Below, one piece after another: positions 15,453-24,006 of a stretch of 64,000 bases of DNA. The translations under genes were made by a program, and so were the position numbers. How positions within the stretch are numbered: the stretch's first letter is position 1; every line of letters begins with the position of its first letter. The stretch is from the NCBI GenBank assembly GCA_017305715.1, contig JAFKKG010000020.1:62001-126000 (forward strand). The letters run 5' to 3'. Source of the DNA: Hyphomicrobiales bacterium. GTDB taxonomy: Bacteria > Pseudomonadota > Alphaproteobacteria > Rhizobiales > Xanthobacteraceae. The notes under the pieces are model-generated. The model had not been told where the DNA came from and searched no databases. It saw only the letters and a program-made list of their open reading frames with translations.

Positions 15453-16661
15453 TCAGGGTGCGTTGAAAGAGGAAGAAGTCGCGGCCGTCTTCGGCTTGCG
15501 CGGTCGCGGACCGAGCACGCCGGCGCGGTGCAGCACGCCCGCGACCTTAATGCGCGGGAGGCTACCGGGCAACGGCGCATGCGGGCGGACACGCTTCCAG
15601 AAAACGTCGACCGTCTCGCCGCGCGGCCGGGCGAGGAAGCGAGCCGGCAGTCCTGCGATCCACCGGTCCATTTCCGATCGCTCGGACGAACTCGCCTTCG
15701 CGATCGTGGCGGCGGCCTGCCGGTACCTCACCCATCGCAAGCTGGCATGGAAGAGGAACTTCTGATCGGCGGTCGACAGTCGTCCTGCCCGCCGGAGAGC
15801 CTCGGTGTGCGCGAAGTGCCGGTCCGCAAGCGCGTTGCGCGTCGCGATCTGTCCCCCGCGTTCCCATCCAAGGTCCGCGAGCATGATGCAGATCGGATCG
15901 GAGCGCAGGGCCTGCGACGTGCCGACCCTGTCGCCCCGCGCCGACGTGAACAGTCTCATGGTCTTCTCCGCGGCGGCGACGCCGCGCGCGCCCAGCCATC
16001 GACCGGCCGGGCCCTCCAAAGGATGGCACCGCGTGAGGACGCGCAGTAGCAGTTCCTCGTCCAGCGCCGCTGCCTCGATCGCGGCCTGGGACAGGTCTCG
16101 CTCGCGGGCACGTGAATGCCGACGCCGCAGCGCGGCGACCGCGGCGCGTTCCTCCTCGACTTCGAAGAACGAGTCGAAGAACTCGAACAACCGCTCCGGG
16201 AGGCCGATGCCGCGGAATCCGTGACGGCGGCCGAGGCTCCGGAACAGCCGGTTGAAGGTCTGAGGATGAAGCTTCTTTCCCTTTGACGTCACGAACAGCC
16301 ATGGCCCCGCGTCGTCGGGACGGAGACCTTCGCAGCGCCGGATCAACTCCAGCACCACCGGGAGTAAAAGGACGGGCCGCTTGCGACCGCGGTTGGTTTT
16401 AAGCACCACCGTCCCGGTCAGCGCTTCGTCGAACAGCAGGCGGCCGGCGTCGGCGTGACCGATCCGCGCGCACGCGGCGAGCGCGGCGAACAGCGCGGCC
16501 TGCACGCACATCAGAAGTGCCGCGCGACCATGATGCGACCAGGTTTCCGGCTGCAGCATCGCAAGGACGTCGCCGAACGTCGGGGTCGGCGTCTTCCGGA
16601 GCGAGGGTGCAGCGCGCCGCCGGGCATTCCCTCGCGTCGCCTGCTTGGCACGTCTACCCAT
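15453..16661 (-). CDS. Tyrosine-recombinase-like protein, degenerate partner
   Basis: A 402-residue protein. The start is set at ATG 16661, which overlaps the stop of the upstream recombinase gene (ATGGGTAG). Residues about 60-150 (AALAACARIGHADAGRLLFD, VVLKTNRGRKRPVLLLPVVL, SKGKKLHPQTFNRLFRSLGR) resemble the catalytic half of phage-type integrases, but I see no clear Arg/His-x-x-Arg/Tyr set, and the C-terminal 250 residues are unfamiliar and helical. It probably works with, or derives from, the recombinase upstream, as in multi-recombinase transposons of the Tn554 or RIT kind. That reading is inference. Confidence 0.5.
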   Translation of the reverse strand: MGRRAKQATRGNARRRAAPSLRKTPTPTFGDVLAMLQPETWSHHGRAALLMCVQAALFAALAACARIGHADAGRLLFDEALTGTVVLKTNRGRKRPVLLLPVVLELIRRCEGLRPDDAGPWLFVTSKGKKLHPQTFNRLFRSLGRRHGFRGIGLPERLFEFFDSFFEVEEERAAVAALRRRHSRARERDLSQAAIEAAALDEELLLRVLTRCHPLEGPAGRWLGARGVAAAEKTMRLFTSARGDRVGTSQALRSDPICIMLADLGWERGGQIATRNALADRHFAHTEALRRAGRLSTADQKFLFHASLRWVRYRQAAATIAKASSSERSEMDRWIAGLPARFLARPRGETVDVFWKRVRPHAPLPGSLPRIKVAGVLHRAGVLGPRPRKPKTAATSSSFNAP

Positions 16662-18306
16662 GCAACACCTTCGAGATCGCGGCTTCGAGCTCGCCACGCA
16701 CCAGGCGGTCGGCGCCCTTCACGACGGCCCCCGCCGGCGGCGGCGGGTCGCTGCGCGGAATGGCAGGCAGCTTCTTCCCTGGATCGACGAGCCGTTCGAG
16801 CGTGATCGTCTCGGGATCCGCGCGCGGACGCTTCACCGCCTCCTCGCTGTTTTTCAGGCTGCGGTAGGCCCGGTCGATCGAGTCCTCGCGATTGCCGAAG
16901 TACAAGGCGATCTGGCCAAGACCGAAGCCGGCGTGCCAGTACGCCGTGACCCCGCCGCCCTTGAGATCGTGCAGCCGGGCGTCGACGCCGACGATGCCCA
17001 ACGCGCCGCGCGCCAGTTCGACGACGCCCTCGGCCGGGCCGCCGCGGCCGTTGTGGACGACATAGGCGCCTCCGTCCATGCGCAGCGGCCAACGCTCGTT
17101 CGCGGCCTCGCGTTCGTCCTCCAGGCTCCAGCGGGCGAACAGTTCGGCGACGCAGGGGAGCATGGGCGAGTTCTCGCGCGGCTTCTTGAAGTAGTTGGGG
17201 CTCTTGCGGCCGTTGCGGTGAATCCATTGCCTCGCGACGTCGATCCAGCCACGCCATGTCATCGGTCTCCACCCGAGCTTGAGGATGGTGTGCAGCCGGG
17301 TCCCTGTCAGCCAGTAGACAAGGAGCAGGCGGATGACGGCCGCGTGGGCGGCGACGTGTTGCGCCCAAAGGGCGGCGTCCCGCCCGCCGATGCGGACGAA
17401 CTCCAGACGCCACTCGCCGTCGTGCATCACCCAATGCGTGACAAATCCGATGCCGTCCCAGACGTAGCCGAGGCAGTGCAGGATCGCGCGCTGGACCTCC
17501 TCCCAGACGAGGTCCGCCGTCTCGCCCGGCGTCGCTTCGGGAGTTTCGAACTCCACCCTGAAAGGAGGCCTGAACTCCCGCCGAAACCAGTCGAAGACCA
17601 ACCGCATGAACGACAGCCGGAGCAGCACGGTGGTATCGCTCGGACCATCGACCTTTCCGCCGCCTTCGCGCGCACCGTGCTTCGGCTTGCTCTGCGCGAA
17701 TTTCTTGTAGTCGATCCCGAAGTTGGCGTTGAGCGACCCGAGCCTGTCGTCCGTGACGAATTTCAGGATCTCCACCGCGGTGTGGCAGTGATCCTTGTAG
17801 GAGCGCATCGGATCGCGCTCGCCATGGCTGCGCGCTTCGAGGCGGGCGAGTTCCTCGTTCCCCGGGATGACGTTGCCCGGACGGACCCGCTCAAGATACA
17901 TCCGGATCACGGTCGAAAAGCGGATGGTGGCGGGATCGAGCCGGGCGTGAAGCCGGAACAGGAGGTCGGCGCAATAGTTTTCGAAGAAGGCTACCGCCTC
18001 CGGACTGTCCAAGGGATTTTCAAGCCCTGCGGCGGCGACGCCCGTGCTCTTCTCGTCCTCGGTCCCACTATGCCGGACGATCACCATGGCCTGCCGCCCT
18101 TCCTCGGCCGGCCTGATCGCGAGGTACGGCGGCGGGCTTCCGATCTCGGCGCGTTCGTACAAATCCTCGAGGACCTCGAAGGCCCTCCTCCCGTCGCAGC
18201 TCGACAGGATCTTGCGGATGAGTTTCTGCCGCTTCGGGCCCAGGTCGTGGAGGTCGATGGGCGGCAGATGGTCGTCGCGTTTTTTCGCGCGATAATGCGA
18301 GGCCAA
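16654..18306 (-). CDS. Tyrosine recombinase-like protein (TTG start)
   Basis: A 550-residue protein. The start is TTG at 18306, supported by GGGAGG 8 nt upstream and by the immediately preceding stop of a small ORF (TGATTG). The C-terminal half shows box I as LLLVYWLTGTRLHTILKLGW (Arg in TGTR) and box II as DARLHDLKGGGVTAYWHAGF followed by GQIALYFGNREDSIDRAYRS. So R...HxxK...G(N/H)...Y is present, with Lys replacing the usual second Arg. It should be a DNA strand exchange enzyme or a descendant of one. It is coupled to the next gene by an 8-bp overlap. It may form a nested element inside the island. Confidence 0.65.
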   Translation of the reverse strand: MASHYRAKKRDDHLPPIDLHDLGPKRQKLIRKILSSCDGRRAFEVLEDLYERAEIGSPPPYLAIRPAEEGRQAMVIVRHSGTEDEKSTGVAAAGLENPLDSPEAVAFFENYCADLLFRLHARLDPATIRFSTVIRMYLERVRPGNVIPGNEELARLEARSHGERDPMRSYKDHCHTAVEILKFVTDDRLGSLNANFGIDYKKFAQSKPKHGAREGGGKVDGPSDTTVLLRLSFMRLVFDWFRREFRPPFRVEFETPEATPGETADLVWEEVQRAILHCLGYVWDGIGFVTHWVMHDGEWRLEFVRIGGRDAALWAQHVAAHAAVIRLLLVYWLTGTRLHTILKLGWRPMTWRGWIDVARQWIHRNGRKSPNYFKKPRENSPMLPCVAELFARWSLEDEREAANERWPLRMDGGAYVVHNGRGGPAEGVVELARGALGIVGVDARLHDLKGGGVTAYWHAGFGLGQIALYFGNREDSIDRAYRSLKNSEEAVKRPRADPETITLERLVDPGKKLPAIPRSDPPPPAGAVVKGADRLVRGELEAAISKVLHG

Positions 18307-18420
18307 TCACATGCCTCCCGTTGCGGAGGATTGCGGGGATTTCGACGAGCGACCGGCCGCGGCCCGGATCGCCAGCACGCGTCGGGTCGGTGCGCGTTGC
18401 CGGGAAGACTGAATGGCCAT
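18307..18420 (-). CDS. Small basic ORF leading into the recombinase
   Basis: 37 codons from ATG 18420, Arg/Ser-rich (MAIQSSRQRAPTRRVLAIRA...). Its stop directly abuts the TTG start of the recombinase gene and its end contains that gene's Shine-Dalgarno sequence, so it could couple translation. The protein itself is unrecognised. Confidence 0.3.
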   Translation of the reverse strand: MAIQSSRQRAPTRRVLAIRAAAGRSSKSPQSSATGGM

Positions 18421-18543
18421 CTCATCTCCATGGGACTGAACGCGAACTAAGCGGGCGAGCGAACAAATTCGCGGCCGGGTCGCGGGACTACGTTGAGCGT
18501 GCGATTCTTCGGGTTGCGTCGGTCGGGACATCGGCTCGTTTCC

Positions 18544-18996
18544 TCAACGCGTTCCGAAATCCGCGGCCGACGGTCCGGACGCGAGGCGGATGCCGTGCGC
18601 ATGCGACGGGTGCGCTCCCCCGGTCGGCCGCACACCGTCGACGATCTCCTCGGCATCGGCGGCGGAAACGCCGAACTCAGTGAGCCTCTCGACCTGCCAC
18701 CAGAAGCGGCGCTCGAAAGCCGCCTGGTCCACGTCCTCGTCGCTCGGAGAACGACGGAAGTTGCCGACGTGATCGTACAGGTCGTTCAAATTGCGGAAGC
18801 CGTACATCCGCGCCATGAGATCGTGGCACTTCGACAAGGAGACCCCGTAGCCGCGGGCGTCCAGCGCCTTCTTCAGGAGCTTGCCCTTCCTCTTGGGGCG
18901 CTCTCGGCTCTCGCAGTGGAAGCGCAGGTCGTCACCGCGGGCGAGCTTCGGCGGGGTCGTCTCGGTGCCGTGGTGTTCGGTCCTGAATGAATTCAT
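18544..18996 (-). CDS. Hypothetical protein, glyoxalase-superfamily-associated helical domain
   Basis: 150 residues from ATG 18996, chosen for its GGGAG site; a further ATG at 19077 is in frame. The core LLKKALDARGYGVSLSKCHD-LMARMYGFRNLNDLYDHVG has the look of the small helical region (gh.lsh...le.lArmyGf..wn.L) found in 'glyoxalase superfamily' hypothetical proteins of plasmids. A second part (FERRFWWQVERLTEFGVSAA-DAEEIVDGVRPTGG) is helical. No catalytic motif. It is divergent from the + gene at 19161, and the 9-bp palindrome 19114-19140 lies between them. Confidence 0.55.
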   Translation of the reverse strand: MNSFRTEHHGTETTPPKLARGDDLRFHCESRERPKRKGKLLKKALDARGYGVSLSKCHDLMARMYGFRNLNDLYDHVGNFRRSPSDEDVDQAAFERRFWWQVERLTEFGVSAADAEEIVDGVRPTGGAHPSHAHGIRLASGPSAADFGTR

Positions 18997-19113
18997 CGGG
19001 TTGCTCCCATGGGTTTCGGTTTGTTCGGTTCGGAGGCTCGTCATTTCGTTTGACCTATGCTGCTTGCGGTGATTCACTCTCTTTGGCTGCTGATTTAGCT
19101 GCCTATATAGATG

Positions 19114-19140
19114 AAATTAGCATACGGTACGTGCTAATTT
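19114..19140. promoter_or_regulatory. 9-bp perfect inverted repeat, candidate operator
   Basis: AAATTAGCA (19114-19122), a 9-nt spacer, TGCTAATTT (19132-19140), in an AT-rich patch unlike the surrounding sequence. It ends 20 bp before the ATG at 19161, so a bound protein would cover the promoter or start region of that gene and probably affect the divergent gene too. Confidence 0.6.
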
Positions 19141-19160
19141 AGTCAAGGGATACAACTGAA

Positions 19161-20168
19161 ATGGCCGTGGCAGGGTTAACGGATGTTGAATCGGTGCAGA
19201 CTGCCCATCGCGCGCTGGCTGCGGCGAAGGACGGCGGGCAGCCGTGGTTCGTCATCGGCTCGATCTTCTCGGAGGCACTTCGAAACGCGCGGGAACAAGA
19301 CCATCGGGAGCTCCGAGAAGCCGCCGCCAAGGCGACGCGCCTTTCGCCGGGGGTGCTGCGCCGCTACGTCCTGCTGCTGGATCGATTGCGGAGCATCGCG
19401 GCCATCGAAGGTCTGGAAAGGGATGCGCTCCTGTCGCCGGTCTTCAACGCGGCGGAGGTCGCGGTTAGGATCTACGATCGCAACGCGACCGCCGGGATGT
19501 CGTCGCTTCGCGAACTCAAGGCCGGCGAAGTGACGCTCGTTCAACTGAGGGACCGGCTCACCAAGGTGCCGGTCGAGTTGACCGAACCTTCCGACGCGCC
19601 CGACGCCGTCGAAGGCGAAACGCGTATGCAGCGCAACGAGCGGATCGGCGGGGCCGTTATTCAGGAGCGGTCCGTGAAGGTCGCCTTCATGCTCCAGGCG
19701 TTGCGAGAATTTCTTCCATCGCTGTGGCCGGAAGCGGAGAAGATCCAGCGCCGCCCCCAATCGCCCTTCTTCACCGGGCATCAAGGATTCGAGGTCGTGG
19801 GAAAGGATCCCGAGAAGGCCGTCGTCGCCGGAATAGAGATGCTCATTCTCGACCGCGACCGCATCGACTATCTCGAGCGCGCATTGCCTTCGTACCTGAC
19901 GCTCGCCACGTTCTACGATCGCTTCTACTTCGCGTTCTCGCCCGGTACTCCTGCCGGTTACGTATCGCATGCCGCGGAGTTGCTCGAAGCTTTCGACGCG
20001 GGGTCGATCGGCATCCTCGTCGTATCCTCGGAGGGTGCGGTAAACGCGATGACCGGGCTGCGCGCTGGTCCGGTTCCGAGCCGCGTCGGAAACTACGCGC
20101 TGCTGCGACGCGACCGGGCCGCGAACGCTCGAGTTTCGCCCGGCGAACCGGAAGATCCTGGAGAATGA
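19161..20168 (+). CDS. Hypothetical protein, possible DNA-binding N-terminus
   Basis: A 335-residue protein starting MAVAGLTDVESVQTAHRALA after AAGGGA. Residues about 50-75 (AAAKATRLSPGVLRRYVLLL-DRL) look like a helix-turn-helix of the kind found in plasmid partition or replication regulators (a helix, then LSPGVLRRY). The C-terminal 180 residues (GIEMLILDRDRIDYLERALP, then LATFYDRFYFAF) are alpha/beta and unfamiliar. The palindrome just upstream would be a natural autoregulatory site. No homologue recognised. Confidence 0.55.
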   Translation: MAVAGLTDVESVQTAHRALAAAKDGGQPWFVIGSIFSEALRNAREQDHRELREAAAKATRLSPGVLRRYVLLLDRLRSIAAIEGLERDALLSPVFNAAEVAVRIYDRNATAGMSSLRELKAGEVTLVQLRDRLTKVPVELTEPSDAPDAVEGETRMQRNERIGGAVIQERSVKVAFMLQALREFLPSLWPEAEKIQRRPQSPFFTGHQGFEVVGKDPEKAVVAGIEMLILDRDRIDYLERALPSYLTLATFYDRFYFAFSPGTPAGYVSHAAELLEAFDAGSIGILVVSSEGAVNAMTGLRAGPVPSRVGNYALLRRDRAANARVSPGEPEDPGE

Positions 20169-20332
20169 ATCCGGGCGCGTTTCCATCGCAGATGGCGGCA
20201 GTTTGCCTCGCCTCGGCATAGGGGCATCCGGATCCGCGTTCGACCGGCTGGATCCTGGCGCGGCGATCCCTTCGGACGACAGGTCCCTGCCGGCGGCACC
20301 CCCGGAAAGCGACCAGGTCGGGAACCCCGGCG

Positions 20333-20980
20333 TTAGAGAGTGTCGGCGATGTCCTTGAGCGCCCGCGCCGTGACGACGGCCGAGCGCAGCAGGCCGCCCC
20401 TTGGATAGCGCCGGGCCAGGCGCGATTCGGTGACCAACGGAAACGGCATCGGCTCCGAGGCGAACGCGGCCGCATCAGATTTCCCGTCGGTCCGAAACCA
20501 ACGCACCACCGCGGCGCGCGGCAGCGAGACCCTGGAAGACCGTCCCGCGAACCAGATCAGCTTCAGCGCTTCCTCCGCCGCGAGATCATAGACCCGGTAG
20601 GGGACATTGCCGCTGTGGCTTGGAGGGACGACCCCCTTCGCGAGGTCGTCGATGTGCCCGGAGAGGAAGTGCTCAAGCGTCAGGCCGCGCCCCTTGGGTC
20701 CAAGCGGCTTCAAATCCCTGAACGCGGCGAGTGCTTCGGCCGCATGCTTCGCCGCGAGCGAGCCGGCGACCGCGATGACGAGACGCGAGGCGTCGTCGGC
20801 CGTCATCTCCGCGGCACCCCTGCCGTAACCAGTGAATGTGATGCCTCCCACCGCGCGGATCGTCTTGAGCTGCAACCGCACGCGGTCCGGCTCTTCGTCG
20901 AGCGCCGCGGCGACCGCGTCGGCCAACCGCATCGACGTGATCTTTTGCGCTTGAGGCGCGCTCCCAGCGAGATTCGTCAT
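20333..20980 (-). CDS. Hypothetical protein
   Basis: 215 residues from ATG 20980; an in-frame TTG at 21001 would add seven residues. The sequence (SMRLADAVAAALDEEPDRVR, then IRAVGGITFTGYGRGAAEMT, ADDASRLVIAVAGSLAAKHA) is well formed and Ala-rich but not recognised. The repeated use of helices and the GITFTGYGRG loop resemble small regulators found beside phage-like genes. It is divergent from 21089; an inverted repeat at 21008-21031 lies between. 164 bp separate its end from the preceding + gene, in which nothing else is seen. Confidence 0.5.
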   Translation of the reverse strand: MTNLAGSAPQAQKITSMRLADAVAAALDEEPDRVRLQLKTIRAVGGITFTGYGRGAAEMTADDASRLVIAVAGSLAAKHAAEALAAFRDLKPLGPKGRGLTLEHFLSGHIDDLAKGVVPPSHSGNVPYRVYDLAAEEALKLIWFAGRSSRVSLPRAAVVRWFRTDGKSDAAAFASEPMPFPLVTESRLARRYPRGGLLRSAVVTARALKDIADTL

Positions 20981-21007
20981 TTCCGTTAACCGTACACGCA
21001 AGTCCGT

Positions 21008-21031
21008 TCAGCGTCACTATTGTCACGCTGA
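21008..21031. promoter_or_regulatory. 7-bp inverted repeat, candidate operator
   Basis: TCAGCGT (21008-21014), a 10-nt spacer, ACGCTGA (21025-21031), in the intergenic region of two divergent unknown genes. GTCAC/GTCAC-type half sites overlap it. A regulator site is likely from position; the binding protein is unknown. Confidence 0.4.
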
Positions 21032-21088
21032 CATTTCAGCGCCACATTTGTTCCACTAAATAAATGAGGCCGACGGCAGGAGAAGGCA

Positions 21089-21427
21089 ATGGGAAAACGA
21101 GTGAACAAAGCGTGCGGGCAGGTGATCGGCACTCCGTCGATTTTTCCGGAACGGGTCAGGCAGGCGGCCTCCCGTCTGACGGACTTCTTCGGCGATCGCA
21201 GGTTCGGCTCGATCGGGCGCGACGATTTTTGCGCTTATGTCGAGAAGAGCGCCGAGTGGCCTCCCGGGACGGACAATCGACCGATCGGCAGTCCTGCCGA
21301 ACGCGCCCGCTACGACATCCACATCTTGGGGACAATTGCCGGCTTCGCCGGCGAAATCGCGCTGTGGGAACTGATCCAGACGTGGCTCGAAGAGAGCCCT
21401 GCCGCGAAGGCGGAGGAACGGGCATGA
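21089..21427 (+). CDS. Hypothetical protein (three-gene operon, first gene)
   Basis: A 112-residue protein, start preceded by AGGAGAAGG. It reads as a small alpha-helical soluble protein (PSIFPERVRQAASRLTDFFG, then DFCAYVEKSAEWPPGTDNRP, then ILGTIAGFAGEIALWELIQT-WL). No recognised domain. ATGA overlap at 21424-21427 couples it to the next gene. The three genes 21089-22877 form one tightly coupled unit of unknown role. Confidence 0.6.
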   Translation: MGKRVNKACGQVIGTPSIFPERVRQAASRLTDFFGDRRFGSIGRDDFCAYVEKSAEWPPGTDNRPIGSPAERARYDIHILGTIAGFAGEIALWELIQTWLEESPAAKAEERA

Positions 21428-22101
21428 TCCAATTCCTCGAAACGTCGTCGCGCGCCAAGGCGTACCGCTCCGACGAATTCCAGCGCGAAGTCGGGCAGAT
21501 CCTGCAACGCGGCCGCCGCGACATCCGGCTCTTCGTCGACGCCCTGCTGAAGGCAGACCGCGTGCCGGTCGTTGCGCCGGGTCCGCAGCAGGATGCCGCG
21601 GTCGCAACCGAGGCGGCGCGTATCCTTTCGGCAGTGGCCTCCAGGCAGATCAAGGCCGCCTCGGTCGTACGGGTCACCACCCGCATTTTGGAGATGCCCC
21701 ATCGGTGCGACGTCGTCGACCGTCAGCGCGAAGCGCCCGCGGCACCCGCCCCGAAACGCCGCGGCTCGTTCGAAGACGATCTCGCGGAGGCGCTCCGCAC
21801 CACGTGGGAGGCCAGCGAAGGAATGGGTGCCGGCCTTCCCTACCCGCCCAACGTCACGGTCACGTGGAATGACGGCGGCACCGTGCTCTACGGGCGGATA
21901 CAGGACATCAGGAGCAAAACAACGGCGCTGTATTCCAACGCCGCCATCCCCGCGGGACTCGACGGCACCTGGGACTACGTGCGCACCGACGCCGTGGGCG
22001 GCACCGTTTTCAGCGCACTCTCGCTGCTGGGATTTGCCGAATGCGTCCGCGACGCCGTGCGCGCGGATGGGGACGACGACGACGGGGGAAATCTTGCATG
22101 A
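21424..22101 (+). CDS. Hypothetical protein (three-gene operon, second gene)
   Basis: 225 residues from the ATG at 21424, chosen because of the ATGA overlap with the previous stop. An N-terminal helical region (SDEFQREVGQILQRGRRDIR) and a C-terminal beta-rich region (YPPNVTVTWNDGGTVLYGRI, then KTTALYSNAAIPAGLDGTWD) are seen, ending in an acidic tail DGDDDDGG. No catalytic motif recognised. It overlaps the third gene by ATGA. Confidence 0.6.
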   Translation: MIQFLETSSRAKAYRSDEFQREVGQILQRGRRDIRLFVDALLKADRVPVVAPGPQQDAAVATEAARILSAVASRQIKAASVVRVTTRILEMPHRCDVVDRQREAPAAPAPKRRGSFEDDLAEALRTTWEASEGMGAGLPYPPNVTVTWNDGGTVLYGRIQDIRSKTTALYSNAAIPAGLDGTWDYVRTDAVGGTVFSALSLLGFAECVRDAVRADGDDDDGGNLA

Positions 22102-22877
22102 AAAACGGCGGACCCCAGGCGGCACACACGCAGCCGTCCCGGCCGCATACCGAGCGCGTGTCAGTGAACGAGATCACGCCGCCTGAGATCACAGGCCAAA
22201 TCCTCGCGCTATGCGACGATCTCGGCGCCATGGCGCCGCTTTATCTCAACGTGTCTCCTGCGCCGGAGGCGAGAATGGGATGGTGCTCGACCAACGTTCT
22301 CGATCAATGTCGCAAGGAAGGCGGCAGACCGCTCTACGGATGGCTGCTATGGGAAGCATCCGGACTGTATCTCAACGCGGAATTCCACTGCGTCTGGCGG
22401 GACGGGCAAGACCTTCACGACATCACACCGACGCAGGAAGGCGAAACATGCGTGCTGTTCGCGCCCGATCCGCGATACGCCGCGGATTTCGATTTCAAGA
22501 GGCGGCCCAACAACCGCCGCTTCCGTTCATACGGATGGGCCGAACGGGAGCCGCTCGTCCGGGCGAAGCTTGGCGAGGCGAGCGGCTCGGCGCTCGAATA
22601 CAGAAGGCGAAGGGCGGAGAAGAAGAGCGTTACGCTTCGCCAGATGATCCTGTCGTCGCTTCCGCGCGATCGGCTGGAGATGCTGATCGACGAATTCCTC
22701 TTCGCCGCGGGGCGGACGGATGGGATGTTGACCGTAACCGAGCGCGGTACGGAGTGCTTGGCTCCGAATTCGGTCGCGGAGTATCGCCGCCGCGTGTTCG
22801 AGATCAACCTCATGAGGAAGAATATCTTCAAGATGGCGGACCGGGCCGTTCGCGGGACGACCGGGTTTTCGCTGTGA
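22098..22877 (+). CDS. Hypothetical protein (three-gene operon, third gene)
   Basis: 259 residues from ATG 22098 (ATGA overlap). Residues about 55-125 (MGWCSTNVLDQCRKEGGRPL, YGWLLWEASGLYLNAEFHCV, WRDGQDLHDITPTQEGETCV) form a Cys/His-containing alpha/beta region reminiscent of NlpC/P60- or transglutaminase-like folds: a Cys helix, then H in a strand, then D/T. That is a weak resemblance. The C-terminus is charged and helical with coiled-coil character (EYRRRRAEKKSVTLRQMILS). Function unknown. Confidence 0.55.
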   Translation: MKNGGPQAAHTQPSRPHTERVSVNEITPPEITGQILALCDDLGAMAPLYLNVSPAPEARMGWCSTNVLDQCRKEGGRPLYGWLLWEASGLYLNAEFHCVWRDGQDLHDITPTQEGETCVLFAPDPRYAADFDFKRRPNNRRFRSYGWAEREPLVRAKLGEASGSALEYRRRRAEKKSVTLRQMILSSLPRDRLEMLIDEFLFAAGRTDGMLTVTERGTECLAPNSVAEYRRRVFEINLMRKNIFKMADRAVRGTTGFSL

Positions 22878-23257
22878 GGAAGTCGCCCGCTTGGCTCCTC
22901 TGCCGATCACGGGGTGCAATACATTCCTAGGCCGGCCGGTTGCGGCATGTGCCCGGCTAAGAGATGCAGTATCGCGGCGCGCGACGTCAGACCATAGCAC
23001 TCGATTATGATAGGGATTCGAGATGCCCTGTTTGCGCTTGCCCTGGAGACACAAGCTGACTGATCTCGACGAAGCGTGACTCGCGCGGTCACGGGGCGTG
23101 TCTCTCTGCAAAACGAAGGGAAGCCGTCGCGGAAAACCTGCGCCATCGAGATGCCGCCGTCAATCCGGCTTGGCCGCTACTGGCCCCGCGGAAGCTCCGG
23201 TCCCGGCAAGACCGCGCGGCGACGACGGATAGGTCTGCTCCCGGCCTTCAGCCCACG
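22878..23257. other. Intergenic stretch, nothing recognised
   Basis: About 380 bp between two convergent genes. Short open frames here lack ribosome sites and look like shadows. I see no strong hairpin, tRNA or repeat. Confidence 0.4.
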
Positions 23258-23683
23258 TCACTTCGCTGCGGTTGTGGGCACCGCGGTGAAGATGCAGCTA
23301 TACCGGTACGTCGCGTGCCCCTTCCAATCCTTGTCGTTTTCCTCGGAGGCCGTGTAGTCGATGACGAAGTCCGGATATTGCGTCTGATAGGCCTGCTTCC
23401 GGGGTTCGCAATACTCGGCCCTGTTGTGGCCGCCGCCGACCCAGCCGGTAGTGTAGGGATCGAGCTTCGGCGGTGCCTTCGACACAGCCGGCGGACACCA
23501 GGAAAGCTGCGGCAGCAGTGCGCATGGCGCCTGCACCGCATCGCCGAATTTTCCGAGCGCGGACAGGAACGCCGCCGACGCCAAAATCACCGCGGTCGCC
23601 ACGCCGAGGCCCCTGACGAGGGTCTTGGCCCAATTTGGCAGATGGTTACGCCTAACAGTCCCGCCCTCCAGGGTCTCAGACAT
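23258..23683 (-). CDS. Small single-pass membrane protein, unknown
   Basis: 141 residues from ATG 23683, which has GGGAGAA 6 nt upstream; longer upstream starts have no site. The N-terminus is basic (RRNHLPNWAKTLVR), followed by one hydrophobic span (about 26-45, LGVATAVILASAAFLSALGK). A Cys-containing exported-looking domain follows (CALLPQLSWCPP, EYCEPRKQAYQTQYPDFVID, YRYSCIFTAVP). Four Cys suggest disulphides in the periplasm. No family recognised. It lies alone, divergent from the Fic antitoxin gene. Confidence 0.55.
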   Translation of the reverse strand: MSETLEGGTVRRNHLPNWAKTLVRGLGVATAVILASAAFLSALGKFGDAVQAPCALLPQLSWCPPAVSKAPPKLDPYTTGWVGGGHNRAEYCEPRKQAYQTQYPDFVIDYTASEENDKDWKGHATYRYSCIFTAVPTTAAK

Positions 23684-23799
23684 CGTATTTCTCCCGCGCA
23701 CGGCCCCTGCCGGTAGACGTAGGGAGTCTGACGCCGGTTTCAATTCGACCCGCGGAGGTACCACTCGCATGGGCGGCTCTGTTGTGGTATGATTCACGC

Positions 23800-24006
23800 A
23801 TGAAACGCGGTTCCCCCAAATCCCCCTCCTCGCGGCAGTCCCATGTCCTGGGCGTGCGAAAATTTGCGGCGATTACCGCCGTCGAGGGACTGAGATTGTC
23901 GCCCGAGGGCAAGAAACGATTGGCTGCGACGAAAGCGGACAAGCTGACCCCGGACCAGCGGCGGGCCGAAGTGATCCGGGCCTATTCCGGCCGCAAAGGG
24001 CGCTAG
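23800..24006 (+). CDS. Fic-associated antitoxin-like protein (VbhA type)
   Basis: A 68-residue protein. The pattern ITAVEGLRLSPEGKKRLAA then KLTPDQRRAEVIRAYSG matches small antitoxins next to Fic toxins: an EGL-x-(P/S)SPE segment followed by a helix ending in R-x-Y-G. The strict inhibitory motif (S/T)xxxE(G/N) is not exact here, because the residue four before Glu is Ile. The stop codon overlaps the GTG start of the fic gene by one base (TAGTG), so the pair is co-translated. A TATGAT box lies at 23788-23793. Expected role: block ATP binding by the Fic toxin. Confidence 0.7.
   Translation: MKRGSPKSPSSRQSHVLGVRKFAAITAVEGLRLSPEGKKRLAATKADKLTPDQRRAEVIRAYSGRKGR

Noticed and set aside
22907-23146. 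Possible gene in the 22.9-23.2 kb gap
   Set aside because: No ribosome site and an unconvincing Arg/Ser-rich translation.
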